From contig JAAVZR010000041.1 in NCBI GenBank assembly GCA_022791755.1, positions 1 to 64,000 on the forward strand: DNA of 64,000 bases, in the 5' to 3' direction. The stretch is from Lachnospiraceae bacterium. GTDB taxonomy: Bacteria > Bacillota > Clostridia > Lachnospirales > Lachnospiraceae. Below are positions 1 to 7,771 of the stretch, one piece after another (within the stretch, counting starts at the first letter, position 1; each line of letters starts with the position of its first letter). The position numbers and the translations under genes are program-made. The notes beneath the pieces are model-generated. The model saw only the letters and a list, made by a program, of their open reading frames with translations, ran no database searches and was not told where the DNA came from.

Positions 1-8
1 ATATCGTG

Positions 9-37
9 GGGACATGGAAATTGGATGTACGTATAAT
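9..37 (+). promoter_or_regulatory. candidate sigma-A promoter of the PTS operon
   Basis: A perfect -10 TATAAT lies at 32-37 and a partial -35 GGGACA (4 of 6) at 9-14, separated by 17 bases. It would give a leader of about 185 bases before the PTS start codon, which suits an attenuated transcript. Only the start of the region is inside the window, so another promoter further upstream cannot be excluded. Confidence 0.5.
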
Positions 38-105
38 AATGGATGTTTTTGGCGATAAGGCAAAATGGCGGAATCAATTTCTGATTGTTGAAATAAGAAA
101 ATAAA

Positions 106-147
106 GGGTACCATTTGGGTACGCTTTCCCGAAAAGAGATTTTTTTT
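106..147 (+). promoter_or_regulatory. leader hairpin and T-run, candidate antitermination site
   Basis: Bases 106-130 can fold into a short two-part hairpin (outer GGG/CCC, inner TACC/GGTA with an asymmetric bulge), followed by a run of eight T at 140-147. Position and shape fit a ribonucleic antiterminator plus weak terminator controlled by the PRD antiterminator encoded just downstream of the permease. The bases do not match the known LicT or GlcT target consensus that I recall, so this rests on position and fold only. Confidence 0.35.
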
Positions 148-229
148 ATTGCCCACACCGGAAAATCCCCTTCGGGTATTTCATGACGCCCGGATAACAC
201 GGGCAGAAATAAAAGAAAAGGAGCATACT

Positions 230-2383
230 ATGAAAGACAAGATTTTCGGAGTTTTGCAGCGGGTGGGACGCAGCTTCATGCTTCCCATCGCCATCCTTCC
301 GGTGGCCGGATTATTCCTGGGCATCGGCGGTTCCTTTACCAACGCCACCATGGTGGAAGCCTACGGGCTGACGGGAATTCTGGGAGAGGGCACGTTTCTT
401 CACCGGATTCTGACCGTACTGAATCAGTGCGGCGATATCGTCTTCGCCAATCTGCCGATCATTTTTGCCATGGGCGTGGCCATCGGCATGGCCAAAAAAG
501 AAAAGGATGTGGCGGCCCTGTCCGGCGCCATCGCCTTTTTCATCATGCACGCTGCCATCAGCGCCATGCTCTCGGTCACAGGAGTGGGAGAAACTCTGCC
601 CAACGGCTCCGTCACTACGGTGGTGGGCATCGAATCCCTACAGATGGGCGTCTTCGGCGGTATCCTGGTGGGCCTGGGCGTCGCCGCCCTTCACAACCGC
701 TTCTATAAGATCCAGCTGCCCCAGGTCCTGTCCTTCTTCGGCGGCACCCGTTTTGTTCCGATCATCTCGGCGGCCGTATATATGGTGGTGGGTATCCTCA
801 TGTTTTATATCTGGCCGGTGATCCAGAACGGTATCTATGCCGTAGGCGATCTGGTCCGCAGCTCCGGCTATGCGGGCACATTCCTGTATGGTCTGATGGA
901 GAGAGCTCTGATTCCTTTCGGCCTGCATCACGTATTTTATCTGCCCTTCTGGCAGACAGCCGTGGGCGGCACAGCCGAGATCGGCGGACGGCTCGTGGAG
1001 GGAGCCCAGAATATCTTCTTTGCAGAGCTGGCGGACGGCTCTATCACCCGCTTCAGCGTAGAAGCCACCCGCTTTATGGCCGGTAAATTCCCGATGATGA
1101 TCTTCGGTCTGCCCGGAGCCGCTCTGGCCATGTATCATACGTCCAAGCCGGAAAAGCGCAAGCTGGCCGGAAGCCTTCTGATGTCGGCTGCGCTCACCTC
1201 CATGCTGACCGGTATCACGGAACCGCTGGAATTTACATTCCTGTTCGTCGCCCCGCTTTTGTATGTCATTCATGCCGTTTTGGCCGGCGCCGCCTATATG
1301 TTCATGCATATTTTCCAGGTCGGCGTAGGCATGACCTTCTCCGGCGGCATGATCGACCTGACTCTGTTCGGAATCATGCAGGGCAATGCCAAAACGAACT
1401 GGCTCTGGGTCGTAGCCGTGGGAATCTGCTATTTCATCGTCTACTACTTCCTGTTCTCACTCCTCATCAGGAAACTGGACTTAAAGACACCTGGCCGGGA
1501 GGACAGCGATGATGTGAAGCTGTACCGCCGCAGCGATGTGGAGGCGAAAAAAGCAGACGGGAGCGACAGCTCTTCGGACCCCGTATCAGAGCTCATCTGT
1601 CAGGGTCTGGGAGGCAAAAAGAATATTTCCGATGTGGACTGCTGCGCCACCCGCCTGCGCTGTACCGTATATGACTCTTCCCTGGTTTCCGAAGCCCTCT
1701 TAAAATCAAGCGGCGCTTCCGGAGTCATCCGCAAAGGCCAAGGCGTGCAGGTGATCTACGGTCCCTCTGTCACCGTAATCAAATCCAATTTTGAGGACTA
1801 TCTGGTGACAGCTCCCGATGAGCTGGTACAGCCTTCGGACAGCCCGCAAGATACCGCCGGCGAAACAACCGCAGCGCAGAACGCTTCCTCCGGCAAAACG
1901 GTAAGCCCGTCCGGTGCGGATATCGCTTCGGCGAGAAAGCTCCTCTCCCCTGTCTCCGGCACAGTCGCTCCCATCGATCAGTCGCCTGACGAAGCTTTCG
2001 CTTCCAGAATCATGGGAGACGGCTATATGGTGAGTCCTGACAAAGGGCTGGCAGTGGCTCCTGAGGACTGCCAGGTTGTCATGGTCTTTCCCACAGGTCA
2101 CGCCCTGGGATTAAAAGCTGCCGATGGCCTGGAATATCTGATCCATATTGGCGTGGACACCGTGGCCCTGGAAGGAAAGGGATTTACCGTCCATGTTTCG
2201 GAAGGAGATTTTGTAAAAAAGGGTGACAAACTGGTCACGTTTGATTTAGAATATATACGTAAGAACGCAAAATCCGATGCCTGTATGATCGTCCTGACCA
2301 GCCTAACGGAAGGACAGGAAGTCCATATGGAAGCGTCGGGCCAAATCAGCCAGCTAAGTCCCGTGGCCTCTGTTCTGGCCTGA
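230..2383 (+). CDS. ptsG: PTS glucose-type permease EIICBA
   Basis: A 717-residue phosphotransferase permease that takes up and phosphorylates a sugar, most likely glucose. EIIC spans about 1-420 with many membrane helices and the GITEP motif at 328-332. EIIB follows at about 448-525, with the phospho-cysteine Cys472 in CATRLR. EIIA is at about 570-717, with His624 (PTGH) and the phosphorylated His639 in LIHIGVDTV. The start at 230 is chosen because AAAGGAG precedes it by the right distance; an upstream TTG at 149 lacks such a site and adds 27 unlikely residues. The C-B linker and the B-A linker are Ser/Asp/Ala-rich. The antiterminator gene follows after 29 bases, so the two probably form one unit. 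N-acetylglucosamine or maltose-type specificity cannot be excluded by eye. Confidence 0.93.
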   Translation: MKDKIFGVLQRVGRSFMLPIAILPVAGLFLGIGGSFTNATMVEAYGLTGILGEGTFLHRILTVLNQCGDIVFANLPIIFAMGVAIGMAKKEKDVAALSGAIAFFIMHAAISAMLSVTGVGETLPNGSVTTVVGIESLQMGVFGGILVGLGVAALHNRFYKIQLPQVLSFFGGTRFVPIISAAVYMVVGILMFYIWPVIQNGIYAVGDLVRSSGYAGTFLYGLMERALIPFGLHHVFYLPFWQTAVGGTAEIGGRLVEGAQNIFFAELADGSITRFSVEATRFMAGKFPMMIFGLPGAALAMYHTSKPEKRKLAGSLLMSAALTSMLTGITEPLEFTFLFVAPLLYVIHAVLAGAAYMFMHIFQVGVGMTFSGGMIDLTLFGIMQGNAKTNWLWVVAVGICYFIVYYFLFSLLIRKLDLKTPGREDSDDVKLYRRSDVEAKKADGSDSSSDPVSELICQGLGGKKNISDVDCCATRLRCTVYDSSLVSEALLKSSGASGVIRKGQGVQVIYGPSVTVIKSNFEDYLVTAPDELVQPSDSPQDTAGETTAAQNASSGKTVSPSGADIASARKLLSPVSGTVAPIDQSPDEAFASRIMGDGYMVSPDKGLAVAPEDCQVVMVFPTGHALGLKAADGLEYLIHIGVDTVALEGKGFTVHVSEGDFVKKGDKLVTFDLEYIRKNAKSDACMIVLTSLTEGQEVHMEASGQISQLSPVASVLA

Positions 2384-2412
2384 AGACAGCGCTGTAAATG
2401 TGAGGGGGGAGC

Positions 2413-3243
2413 ATGTATAAGGTCGTCAAGATGTTAAATAACAATGGAGTTCTGGCCTATGATATGGATAACCGCCGGGAGGTCATTTTTCTTGGCCACG
2501 GAATCGGTTTTGGCAAAAGACCCGGGGAGATTTTCAAGGGAATTCCCGAGGCTAAGCTTTATACGCTGACAAACCGGCGGCAGGAACTCCCCCTGATTAA
2601 GGTCGTAAACGGAATCAATCCCATCTATCTGGAAGCCACCGGGAAGCTTCTGGAGCTGGCCGAAAAACGGTTTGGCCATATCCACAATGACATCCTGCTG
2701 CCTCTGGCCGATCATATCGCCCTGGCCGCCAAACGGATGCAGGAAGGACGGGAACTGCCTAATCCCTTTACGGCGGATATCCGCATTCTCTTTCCGGAGG
2801 AATTCCAGACTGCCGCTGAGGGCGCCAGCCTTCTAAGGCAGATGACCGGTGTCGCCGTCAGCGAAGATGAGATCGGTTACATCACTCTTCATATTCACTC
2901 CGCCCTCTCCGATGAGGATGTGGCCCAATCCCTGGACCTGGCCCGGCTGACCAGAAAATGCATCCGCATCATCGAGGAGGGTATGGGCAGTCAGCTGAAA
3001 GAGAGCTCTTTAGGCTACAGCCGCCTGATGAGCCATATCCGCTATATGCTGGCCCGCATCCGAAGTAAGGAAAAGATCCCCCTGGATGTGGAGGATTATG
3101 TAAAAGAACAGTTTCCCAAAGCCTACGCCCTGGCAGATCAGGTCTGCCGGCAGATGGAGGCAGAGCTAAGGCTGCCGGCGCCCATAGAGGAGAACGGATT
3201 TCTGGGACTGCATATCCAGAGAGTCTGGAACGGAGAAGGCTGA
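2413..3243 (+). CDS. PRD-containing transcriptional antiterminator, LicT/GlcT family
   Basis: A 276-residue RNA-binding antiterminator of the BglG/LicT/GlcT family. Residues 1-56 look like the CAT RNA-binding domain (start MYKVVKMLNNNGVL, then FLGHGIGFGK). Two PRD regulation domains follow, with the expected phosphorylatable histidines: His101 and His160 in PRD1, His208 and His267 in PRD2. Such proteins bind a leader RNA hairpin and stop premature termination when the PTS is active. A GGGGGG ribosome site precedes the ATG. The gene lies directly behind the PTS permease, which it very likely controls through the leader at 106-147. Its stop codon sits inside the terminator stem. LicT versus GlcT cannot be decided without an alignment. 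Confidence 0.9.
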   Translation: MYKVVKMLNNNGVLAYDMDNRREVIFLGHGIGFGKRPGEIFKGIPEAKLYTLTNRRQELPLIKVVNGINPIYLEATGKLLELAEKRFGHIHNDILLPLADHIALAAKRMQEGRELPNPFTADIRILFPEEFQTAAEGASLLRQMTGVAVSEDEIGYITLHIHSALSDEDVAQSLDLARLTRKCIRIIEEGMGSQLKESSLGYSRLMSHIRYMLARIRSKEKIPLDVEDYVKEQFPKAYALADQVCRQMEAELRLPAPIEENGFLGLHIQRVWNGEG

Positions 3244-3271
3244 GAGCAGCAGCTCTCAGCCTTCCCTTTTT
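3235..3271. terminator. bidirectional terminator between antiterminator and cyuA
   Basis: A perfect 13-bp stem (3235-3247 with 3252-3264, loop AGCA) is followed by CC and a T-run at 3267-3271. It overlaps the stop codon of the antiterminator gene and touches the stop codon of the convergent desulfidase gene. Confidence 0.9.
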
Positions 3272-4538
3272 ATGGCTCCAGCATGATCTTCAATATCTCC
3301 ACATCTGTGGAGCGCATTCCTTCCCGGCCCATCCGCCCGAAGCTGCGGATCGTGGCCTCCGCATCTTCCTTCACCAGACCCTCGCCGCAGTGGAAGCAGT
3401 GGTGATCCGCAGCCATATGGTAAGCTAAGATCGCCGCATCCACGGAGGAAGCGATTTTGGCCGCACAGGAAGCCTTGGCCCCGTCGCAGACGATCCCCGA
3501 CACATTGGCCAGCGTATTGGTCATGGTCTCCATGATCACCTCATAGTCCGCTCCATGCAGATAGGCGATGCCCGCCCCGGCTCCCGTGGCCGCCGACACG
3601 GCTCCGCAGTAGGCGCTCAGCTTTCCCAGCTCGTTCTTCTGGTAGATCGCCACCAGATTGCTGAGCACCAGAGCCCGGTAAGCCGTATCCTCCGATACTT
3701 TCAGCTCCTCGGCATACACCGCCACCGGCAGACTCACCGTCATTCCCTGATTGCCGCTTCCGGAATTAATCATTACCGGCAGCACACACCCATTCATCCT
3801 GGCATCGCTGCCCGCCGCCGGCAGGGCGCGGGCGCGGCTCTTCACATCGTCGCCGTAATATTTCAGAATCGTGGCCCCCACATTAGCGCCGTAGTTTTTG
3901 TTAAGACCCTCTCTGGCAATATTCATATTATATGCCACCTGACGGTCTATGAGATCACGGACCTCCCCAATCTCCACCGTCCGGACAAACTCATAGATAT
4001 CCCTGAGATTCAAAAGGCTGCGGTCTGTCCCGCTGGCCCCGGAAGCGTCCATCTCTTTTCTAAAAAGGACCTGTCCGTTTTTCTCCTCCCGCACGATATT
4101 GGTGTGAGCAAAGGCAATTTCCACCAGGGAAGTCTCTTCCCCCTTCTTCATCTCCACGATGATTTGCAGGTTAGAAACGCCTTCGATCAGCTCCACCCGG
4201 CAGATTTTCTCCTTTAAAAGCCGTCTGGTCGCCGCAAGGTCCTCATCGGTCACATCCACCAGCACTTCCAGCTTCTTAGCGGCGTCTCCCCCCACTGCGC
4301 CCAGCACCGCGCTGGTCTCAATGCCCTTCATATTACCTGTGGTGGGGACAATGACCGCCTTTACGTTTTTGATGATATTGCCGCTACAGCGGACTGTGAT
4401 CTGCTCCGGCAGTTCTCCCAGAATCTCTCTGGCTCTGGCCGCGCCGTAAGCGATGGCGATAGGTTCCGTACAGCCCAGCGCAGGCACCAGCTCCTCCTTC
4501 ATGATCGCCAGATATTCCCTGTATACATGTTTGTCCAT
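3270..4538 (-). CDS. cyuA: L-cysteine desulfidase / serine dehydratase alpha-like protein (UPF0597)
   Basis: A 422-residue member of the CyuA/YhaM (UPF0597) family, which splits L-cysteine into pyruvate, ammonia and sulfide using an iron-sulfur cluster. The GCTEP motif near the N-terminus (Cys23) and the CDGAKASC motif (Cys351, Cys358) are typical, and the whole length matches the family. These cysteines are the likely cluster ligands. No cysteine transporter (CyuP) lies beside it, and the gene stands alone between a terminator and a TetR gene on the same strand. Oxygen-sensitive Fe-S dehydratases of this kind fit an anaerobe. L-serine as substrate is the main alternative. Confidence 0.85.
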   Translation of the reverse strand: MDKHVYREYLAIMKEELVPALGCTEPIAIAYGAARAREILGELPEQITVRCSGNIIKNVKAVIVPTTGNMKGIETSAVLGAVGGDAAKKLEVLVDVTDEDLAATRRLLKEKICRVELIEGVSNLQIIVEMKKGEETSLVEIAFAHTNIVREEKNGQVLFRKEMDASGASGTDRSLLNLRDIYEFVRTVEIGEVRDLIDRQVAYNMNIAREGLNKNYGANVGATILKYYGDDVKSRARALPAAGSDARMNGCVLPVMINSGSGNQGMTVSLPVAVYAEELKVSEDTAYRALVLSNLVAIYQKNELGKLSAYCGAVSAATGAGAGIAYLHGADYEVIMETMTNTLANVSGIVCDGAKASCAAKIASSVDAAILAYHMAADHHCFHCGEGLVKEDAEATIRSFGRMGREGMRSTDVEILKIMLEP

Positions 4539-4570
4539 GACTTTATCCTCTGTCCCTTTCGTGTCTGGAT

Positions 4571-4576
4571 ATTATA
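4571..4576 (-). promoter_or_regulatory. -10 element upstream of cyuA
   Basis: On the minus strand a perfect TATAAT lies 33 bases upstream of the cyuA start. I see no good -35 at 16-18 bases, so it may need an activator. The 102-base gap holds nothing else that I recognise. Confidence 0.4.
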
Positions 4577-4640
4577 CTATATATTTGTACTTTTTGGTAT
4601 CCTTTTTTTGTAAACAGTGATTTTGGATCCATCAAAATTT

Positions 4641-5276
4641 TCATTTCGTTTTATCCGTGGGAAGCAGCCGCAGGACACACCGGTATACCATTTCATAAAT
4701 GCCGGGCTCATGGACACTCACTCCCGCTAATTCCATGGCCGCAAGCTGCTTTTCGGTGTGCACGGTAAAGGGATATACTCCGAACAAAAACGCGAAAAAA
4801 GTCTCACAGAATTCCACACATTCCGAGCTCGTCACCTCTGCCTCAAAGGTATGCAGTATTTCAGTCAGCGCTTCTGTGGCTCTCCCATACAGCCTTTTAA
4901 AGTCAGCCAGTCTCTCCACACGGCTGTTTTGTTCGATTTCAAAAAGATTCATATTCAGAATCCGCAGAAAAATCTCTTTTTCCTCCAGCGTATGCGCGAT
5001 TTGTGCCGCCAGCATGGAAGGGCTCGCATTCTCTGCCAGGGAAATCACTTCTTCCAGATCCCTGCACCAGCCGTCATATTCCCTGGCCAACAGACCCAGC
5101 AGGATCTCTTCCTTTGTCTCGAAATAGTTGTAGACGGCAGGTCTTGTGAGACTGATCCTTGTGCTGATTTCCTTGATATTTACACCGTTAAATCCCTGTT
5201 CCCTGTATATTATCTCACAGGCATCCAAAATTTCGTTTTTTCGCTTTTCCGTCAGCTCCGGTGAACCCTTAGGCAT
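4641..5276 (-). CDS. TetR/AcrR family transcriptional regulator
   Basis: A 211-residue one-domain repressor. The N-terminal helix-turn-helix is clear at about 10-56: KRKNEILDACEIIYREQGF, then SLTRPAVYNYFETKEEILL, a typical TetR recognition helix. The rest is an all-helical ligand-binding domain with no family I can name. The start at 5276 is chosen over longer in-frame options because GGAGGGG lies just ahead of it and the protein then begins at the usual distance from the HTH. The gene is divergent from an acetyltransferase across 181 bases, and either that gene or cyuA, downstream on the same strand, may be its target. The ligand is unknown. Confidence 0.85.
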   Translation of the reverse strand: MPKGSPELTEKRKNEILDACEIIYREQGFNGVNIKEISTRISLTRPAVYNYFETKEEILLGLLAREYDGWCRDLEEVISLAENASPSMLAAQIAHTLEEKEIFLRILNMNLFEIEQNSRVERLADFKRLYGRATEALTEILHTFEAEVTSSECVEFCETFFAFLFGVYPFTVHTEKQLAAMELAGVSVHEPGIYEMVYRCVLRLLPTDKTK

Positions 5277-5457
5277 GATCTGTCCCCTCCCGCCCCATAT
5301 GTTCTGACACCATGTAAATATATTGTATTGTGATCTCTCCTCCGTGTCAATCGTTTTCTTCAAAGACCTGGACAGATACCAAAAAGTGATGGAAAATTTA
5401 CGCATTGGTGCTATAATTATTATAAGGAGAGCAGTACCAACCGATGAGGAGAAGCGT

Positions 5458-5910
5458 ATGCCGTTTGTAAAAGTAACCGAACAGAATATTGCAGATGCCG
5501 GCCGCATCCACTCTGAAAGCTGGAAGGAATCACATCGAAGCTTCTGCTCTGCGGAGTTTGTAGAAAAGCACACGCCTGCGGCACAGGCCGACTACCTGCG
5601 CCGGGAAATAGCCGCCGGAAAGCAGATCTATATGCTGATCCTCGAATACCCGGCGGGTATCGTTTCCGTGCATGGCGCTTTGATTGAAAACCTGTACGTA
5701 CTGCCTGCCGAACAACGCAAGGGTTATGGCACACAGCTCTTAAAATTTGCGATCCGTCATTGTGCAGGAAATCCAAGTCTGTGGATTCTAAACAACAATG
5801 AAAGTGCATACCGGCTGTATATCCGAAACGGATTTAAGGAAACCGGAAACAAAAAGAAGCTTAACGGCCAGCTAAGCGAAATGGAACTTGCATGGTGCGG
5901 GAAGAAATAA
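5458..5910 (+). CDS. GNAT family N-acetyltransferase
   Basis: A 150-residue acetyl-CoA-dependent acetyltransferase. The acetyl-CoA binding loop is EQRKGYGTQLL, after the strand IENLYVLP, and the C-terminal NNNESAYRLYIRNGF block is the usual GNAT motif B. The ATG at 5458 has GATGAGGAG in front of it, and a -10-like TATAAT lies at 5412-5417 in the gap to the divergent TetR gene, without a convincing -35. The substrate is not visible. A second, unrelated GNAT gene follows after 44 bases, so the two are probably co-transcribed. Confidence 0.82.
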   Translation: MPFVKVTEQNIADAGRIHSESWKESHRSFCSAEFVEKHTPAAQADYLRREIAAGKQIYMLILEYPAGIVSVHGALIENLYVLPAEQRKGYGTQLLKFAIRHCAGNPSLWILNNNESAYRLYIRNGFKETGNKKKLNGQLSEMELAWCGKK

Positions 5911-5954
5911 AGGCCGTGGTACACCGCACCAAAAGACGATTATGGAGATAAAAA

Positions 5955-6416
5955 ATGCAGATAAAACAAATCGACGCTGATACAGATAAGAAAAGCATTG
6001 CAAGAATCCTATTGGAATCACTGCCGGATTGGTTTGGCATCCCGGAAGCCACAGAGGAATATATAGCTGACAGTAACGGGAAGCCGTTTTTCTGTGCTTA
6101 TGATGGTGAAAAGCCTGTGGGATTCCTCTATCTGAAAGAAACCGGGCGCCATACCGTAGAGCTGGCAGTTATGGGCGTACTGAAAGAATACCATCGGCAG
6201 GGCATAGGTCGAAAGCTCTTCGAGAAAGCAAAACAGGCAGCCAAGCGGCAGGGATATTTGTTTATCCAGGTAAAAACAGTACAGATGGGCAGATACGACA
6301 TTTATGATGATACCAACCGGTTTTATCTTTCATTGGGATTCAAAGAATTAGAAGTGTTTCCCACTTTATGGGATGAATGGAACCCCTGCCAGATTTATAT
6401 TATGGCCATCTCGTAA
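5955..6416 (+). CDS. GNAT family N-acetyltransferase
   Basis: A 153-residue acetyltransferase with the acetyl-CoA loop EYHRQGIGRKLFEKA and the following motif-B stretch ending in NRFYLSLGFKEL. GGAG precedes the ATG. It shares little sequence with the previous GNAT protein, so it is not a recent duplicate. The YDDTNRFYLSLGF segment resembles small-molecule or drug acetyltransferases, but no substrate can be assigned. It ends before two inverted repeats that separate it from the convergent rubrerythrin gene. Confidence 0.82.
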   Translation: MQIKQIDADTDKKSIARILLESLPDWFGIPEATEEYIADSNGKPFFCAYDGEKPVGFLYLKETGRHTVELAVMGVLKEYHRQGIGRKLFEKAKQAAKRQGYLFIQVKTVQMGRYDIYDDTNRFYLSLGFKELEVFPTLWDEWNPCQIYIMAIS

Positions 6417-6421
6417 AGCTG

Positions 6422-6470
6422 CCCTCAGTGAACAGGGGGATATACCGTGTGTCCTCTTGTCCACTGAGGG
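6422..6470. repeat. long imperfect inverted repeat between convergent genes
   Basis: CCCTCAGTG at 6422-6430 pairs with CACTGAGGG at 6462-6470; pairing can extend inwards to about 16 of 19 positions. There is no T-run behind it, so it is not a standard terminator. Confidence 0.6.
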
Positions 6471-6493
6471 TACGTTTAAAGGAATGCAAAAGA

Positions 6494-6524
6494 CGGTACA
6501 GCCCCTGTAATCGGGGCCGTACCG
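6494..6524. terminator. hairpin between GNAT and rubrerythrin genes
   Basis: CGGTACAGCCCC and GGGGCCGTACCG pair over 12 positions with one A-C mismatch and a seven-base loop. It lies between two convergent genes and is probably a transcription end for both, though neither side has a clean T-run. Confidence 0.5.
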
Positions 6525-6581
6525 CCTAATCGAAACTTGCTTTCCTATCATCCGCAGACATTCCGTCTACGGCAGTTATGA

Positions 6582-7124
6582 TTAACCAAAGTATCTCTTA
6601 AGAAGTCCCTCAAACGCCTTGCCGTGACGGGCCTCATCCCTGGCCATCTCATGAACGGTATCATGAATCGCATCCAGGTTCGCAGCTTTCGCTCTCTTAG
6701 CCAGATCAAACTTGCCGGCCGTAGCGCCATTTTCCGCCTCGACTCTCATCTCCAGATTCTTCTTGGTAGAATCAGTCACGACCTCGCCTAACAGCTCGGC
6801 AAACTTAGCCGCATGCTCAGCCTCTTCCCAGGCAGCCTTCTCCCAGTACAGGCCGATCTCAGGATAGCCCTCTCTGTGAGCCACTCTGGCCATGGCCAGA
6901 TACATGCCTACCTCGCTGCACTCGCCTGCGAAATTCGCTCTCAGATCCGCCAGAATGTCTTCGCTGACACCCTTCGCCACGCCTACCACATGCTCGGCTG
7001 CCCAGCTTCTCTCAGCGGACTGCTCCACAAACTTATCTGCGGATACGCCGCACTGAGGGCATTTCTCAGGAGCGCTCTCTCCTTCATGTACATAACCACA
7101 CACGCTGCATACAAACTTCTTCAT
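6582..7124 (-). CDS. rbr: reverse rubrerythrin (rubredoxin domain first)
   Basis: A 180-residue non-heme iron peroxidase that reduces hydrogen peroxide in the cytoplasm of anaerobes. Unlike classical rubrerythrin, the rubredoxin-like Fe(Cys)4 site is N-terminal (Cys6, Cys9, Cys22, Cys25). The ferritin-like diiron domain follows, with the helix motifs [24 protein letters not shown] and [12 protein letters not shown] giving the Glu/His ligands. This is the 'reverse' clostridial arrangement. AAGGAG precedes the ATG. A promoter (-35 at 7209-7214, -10 at 7186-7191) and a palindrome shared with the adjacent PerR-like gene lie in front of it, so induction by peroxide is likely. Confidence 0.93.
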   Translation of the reverse strand: MKKFVCSVCGYVHEGESAPEKCPQCGVSADKFVEQSAERSWAAEHVVGVAKGVSEDILADLRANFAGECSEVGMYLAMARVAHREGYPEIGLYWEKAAWEEAEHAAKFAELLGEVVTDSTKKNLEMRVEAENGATAGKFDLAKRAKAANLDAIHDTVHEMARDEARHGKAFEGLLKRYFG

Positions 7125-7152
7125 GGCAAATTCTCCTTTTTATAAAATTTTA

Positions 7153-7214
7153 ATAACAGGAATCATTACTATTTTTAACACCTTAACTGTATCACAAAGC
7201 TTTGACACTGTCAA
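7153..7214 (-). promoter_or_regulatory. rbr promoter with PerR-like operator
   Basis: On the minus strand TTGACA (7209-7214) and TACAGT (7186-7191) are 17 bases apart. Just downstream of the expected start of transcription, 7153-7175 carries the element that also sits in front of the PerR-like gene (shared core ATAACA, two bases, AATCATTACT). A repressor bound there would block the polymerase. Confidence 0.75.
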
Positions 7215-7275
7215 GCTGTTTTTTTATTTTCCCACCTGACGGCATTCCCTCACGCGTTCCTCCGGTGAGAGGCGA

Positions 7276-7692
7276 TTATCCGCTGCATGGCTGGCTCTTC
7301 CCTGCATCTTCGGCCTCCGCGCAGGAAGGGCACAGGCCGTGAAAACAGGTGGTATGTCCCTCGATCCGTCCGGCATAATGCCGGGATGCCAGATCGTCCG
7401 ATTCTGTCTCCCAGGCCATGGGCAGATCGTCCACCCGGCCGCACCGGCGGCAAATCACATGATAATGGGGAGCTGTCACGGCATCAAACCTGTCCGCGCC
7501 CTCACAGGCAATCTTTTGGATCTCCCCCTGCCCGGCTAAAAGCGACAGATTTCGATAGACCGTCCCCAGGCTGATATTCGGATAAATCTGCCGGATATTC
7601 ATATACACCGTATCGGCTGTGGGATGATCCGTTCTGTGGCGCAGAAATTCCTTAATTCCTTCCCGCTGACGGCTGTATTTTAACGACTTCAT
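7276..7692 (-). CDS. perR: PerR-like Fur family peroxide-responsive repressor
   Basis: A 138-residue Fur-family metalloregulator. The winged helix covers about 1-75 (HPTADTVYMNIRQ, then SLGTVYRNLSLL as recognition helix). The metal-sensing residues fit PerR: His23, Asp70, His76, His78 and an Asp at 88/89 where Fur proteins usually have Glu. Zinc is held by Cys81, Cys84, Cys121 and Cys124. Oxidation of the metal-binding histidines by peroxide releases such repressors from DNA. The gene lies 151 bases upstream of rubrerythrin on the same strand, and both promoters carry the same palindrome, so it most likely represses itself and rbr. A Fur or Zur role is the less likely alternative. Confidence 0.88.
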   Translation of the reverse strand: MKSLKYSRQREGIKEFLRHRTDHPTADTVYMNIRQIYPNISLGTVYRNLSLLAGQGEIQKIACEGADRFDAVTAPHYHVICRRCGRVDDLPMAWETESDDLASRHYAGRIEGHTTCFHGLCPSCAEAEDAGKSQPCSG

Positions 7693-7719
7693 ATTTTATC
7701 ACATCTCATTTCATAGATA

Positions 7720-7771
7720 ATAACAAGAATCATTACTGTTATAGTATATCCTGTTATCACAAATTTGTAAA
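7720..7771 (-). promoter_or_regulatory. perR promoter with 23-bp palindromic operator
   Basis: On the minus strand TTTACA (7766-7771) and TATACT (7743-7748) are 17 bases apart. The palindrome at 7720-7742 abuts the -10 element and matches its own complement at 18 of 22 non-central positions. The -35 lies inside the 3' end of the HAD gene. Confidence 0.78.
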
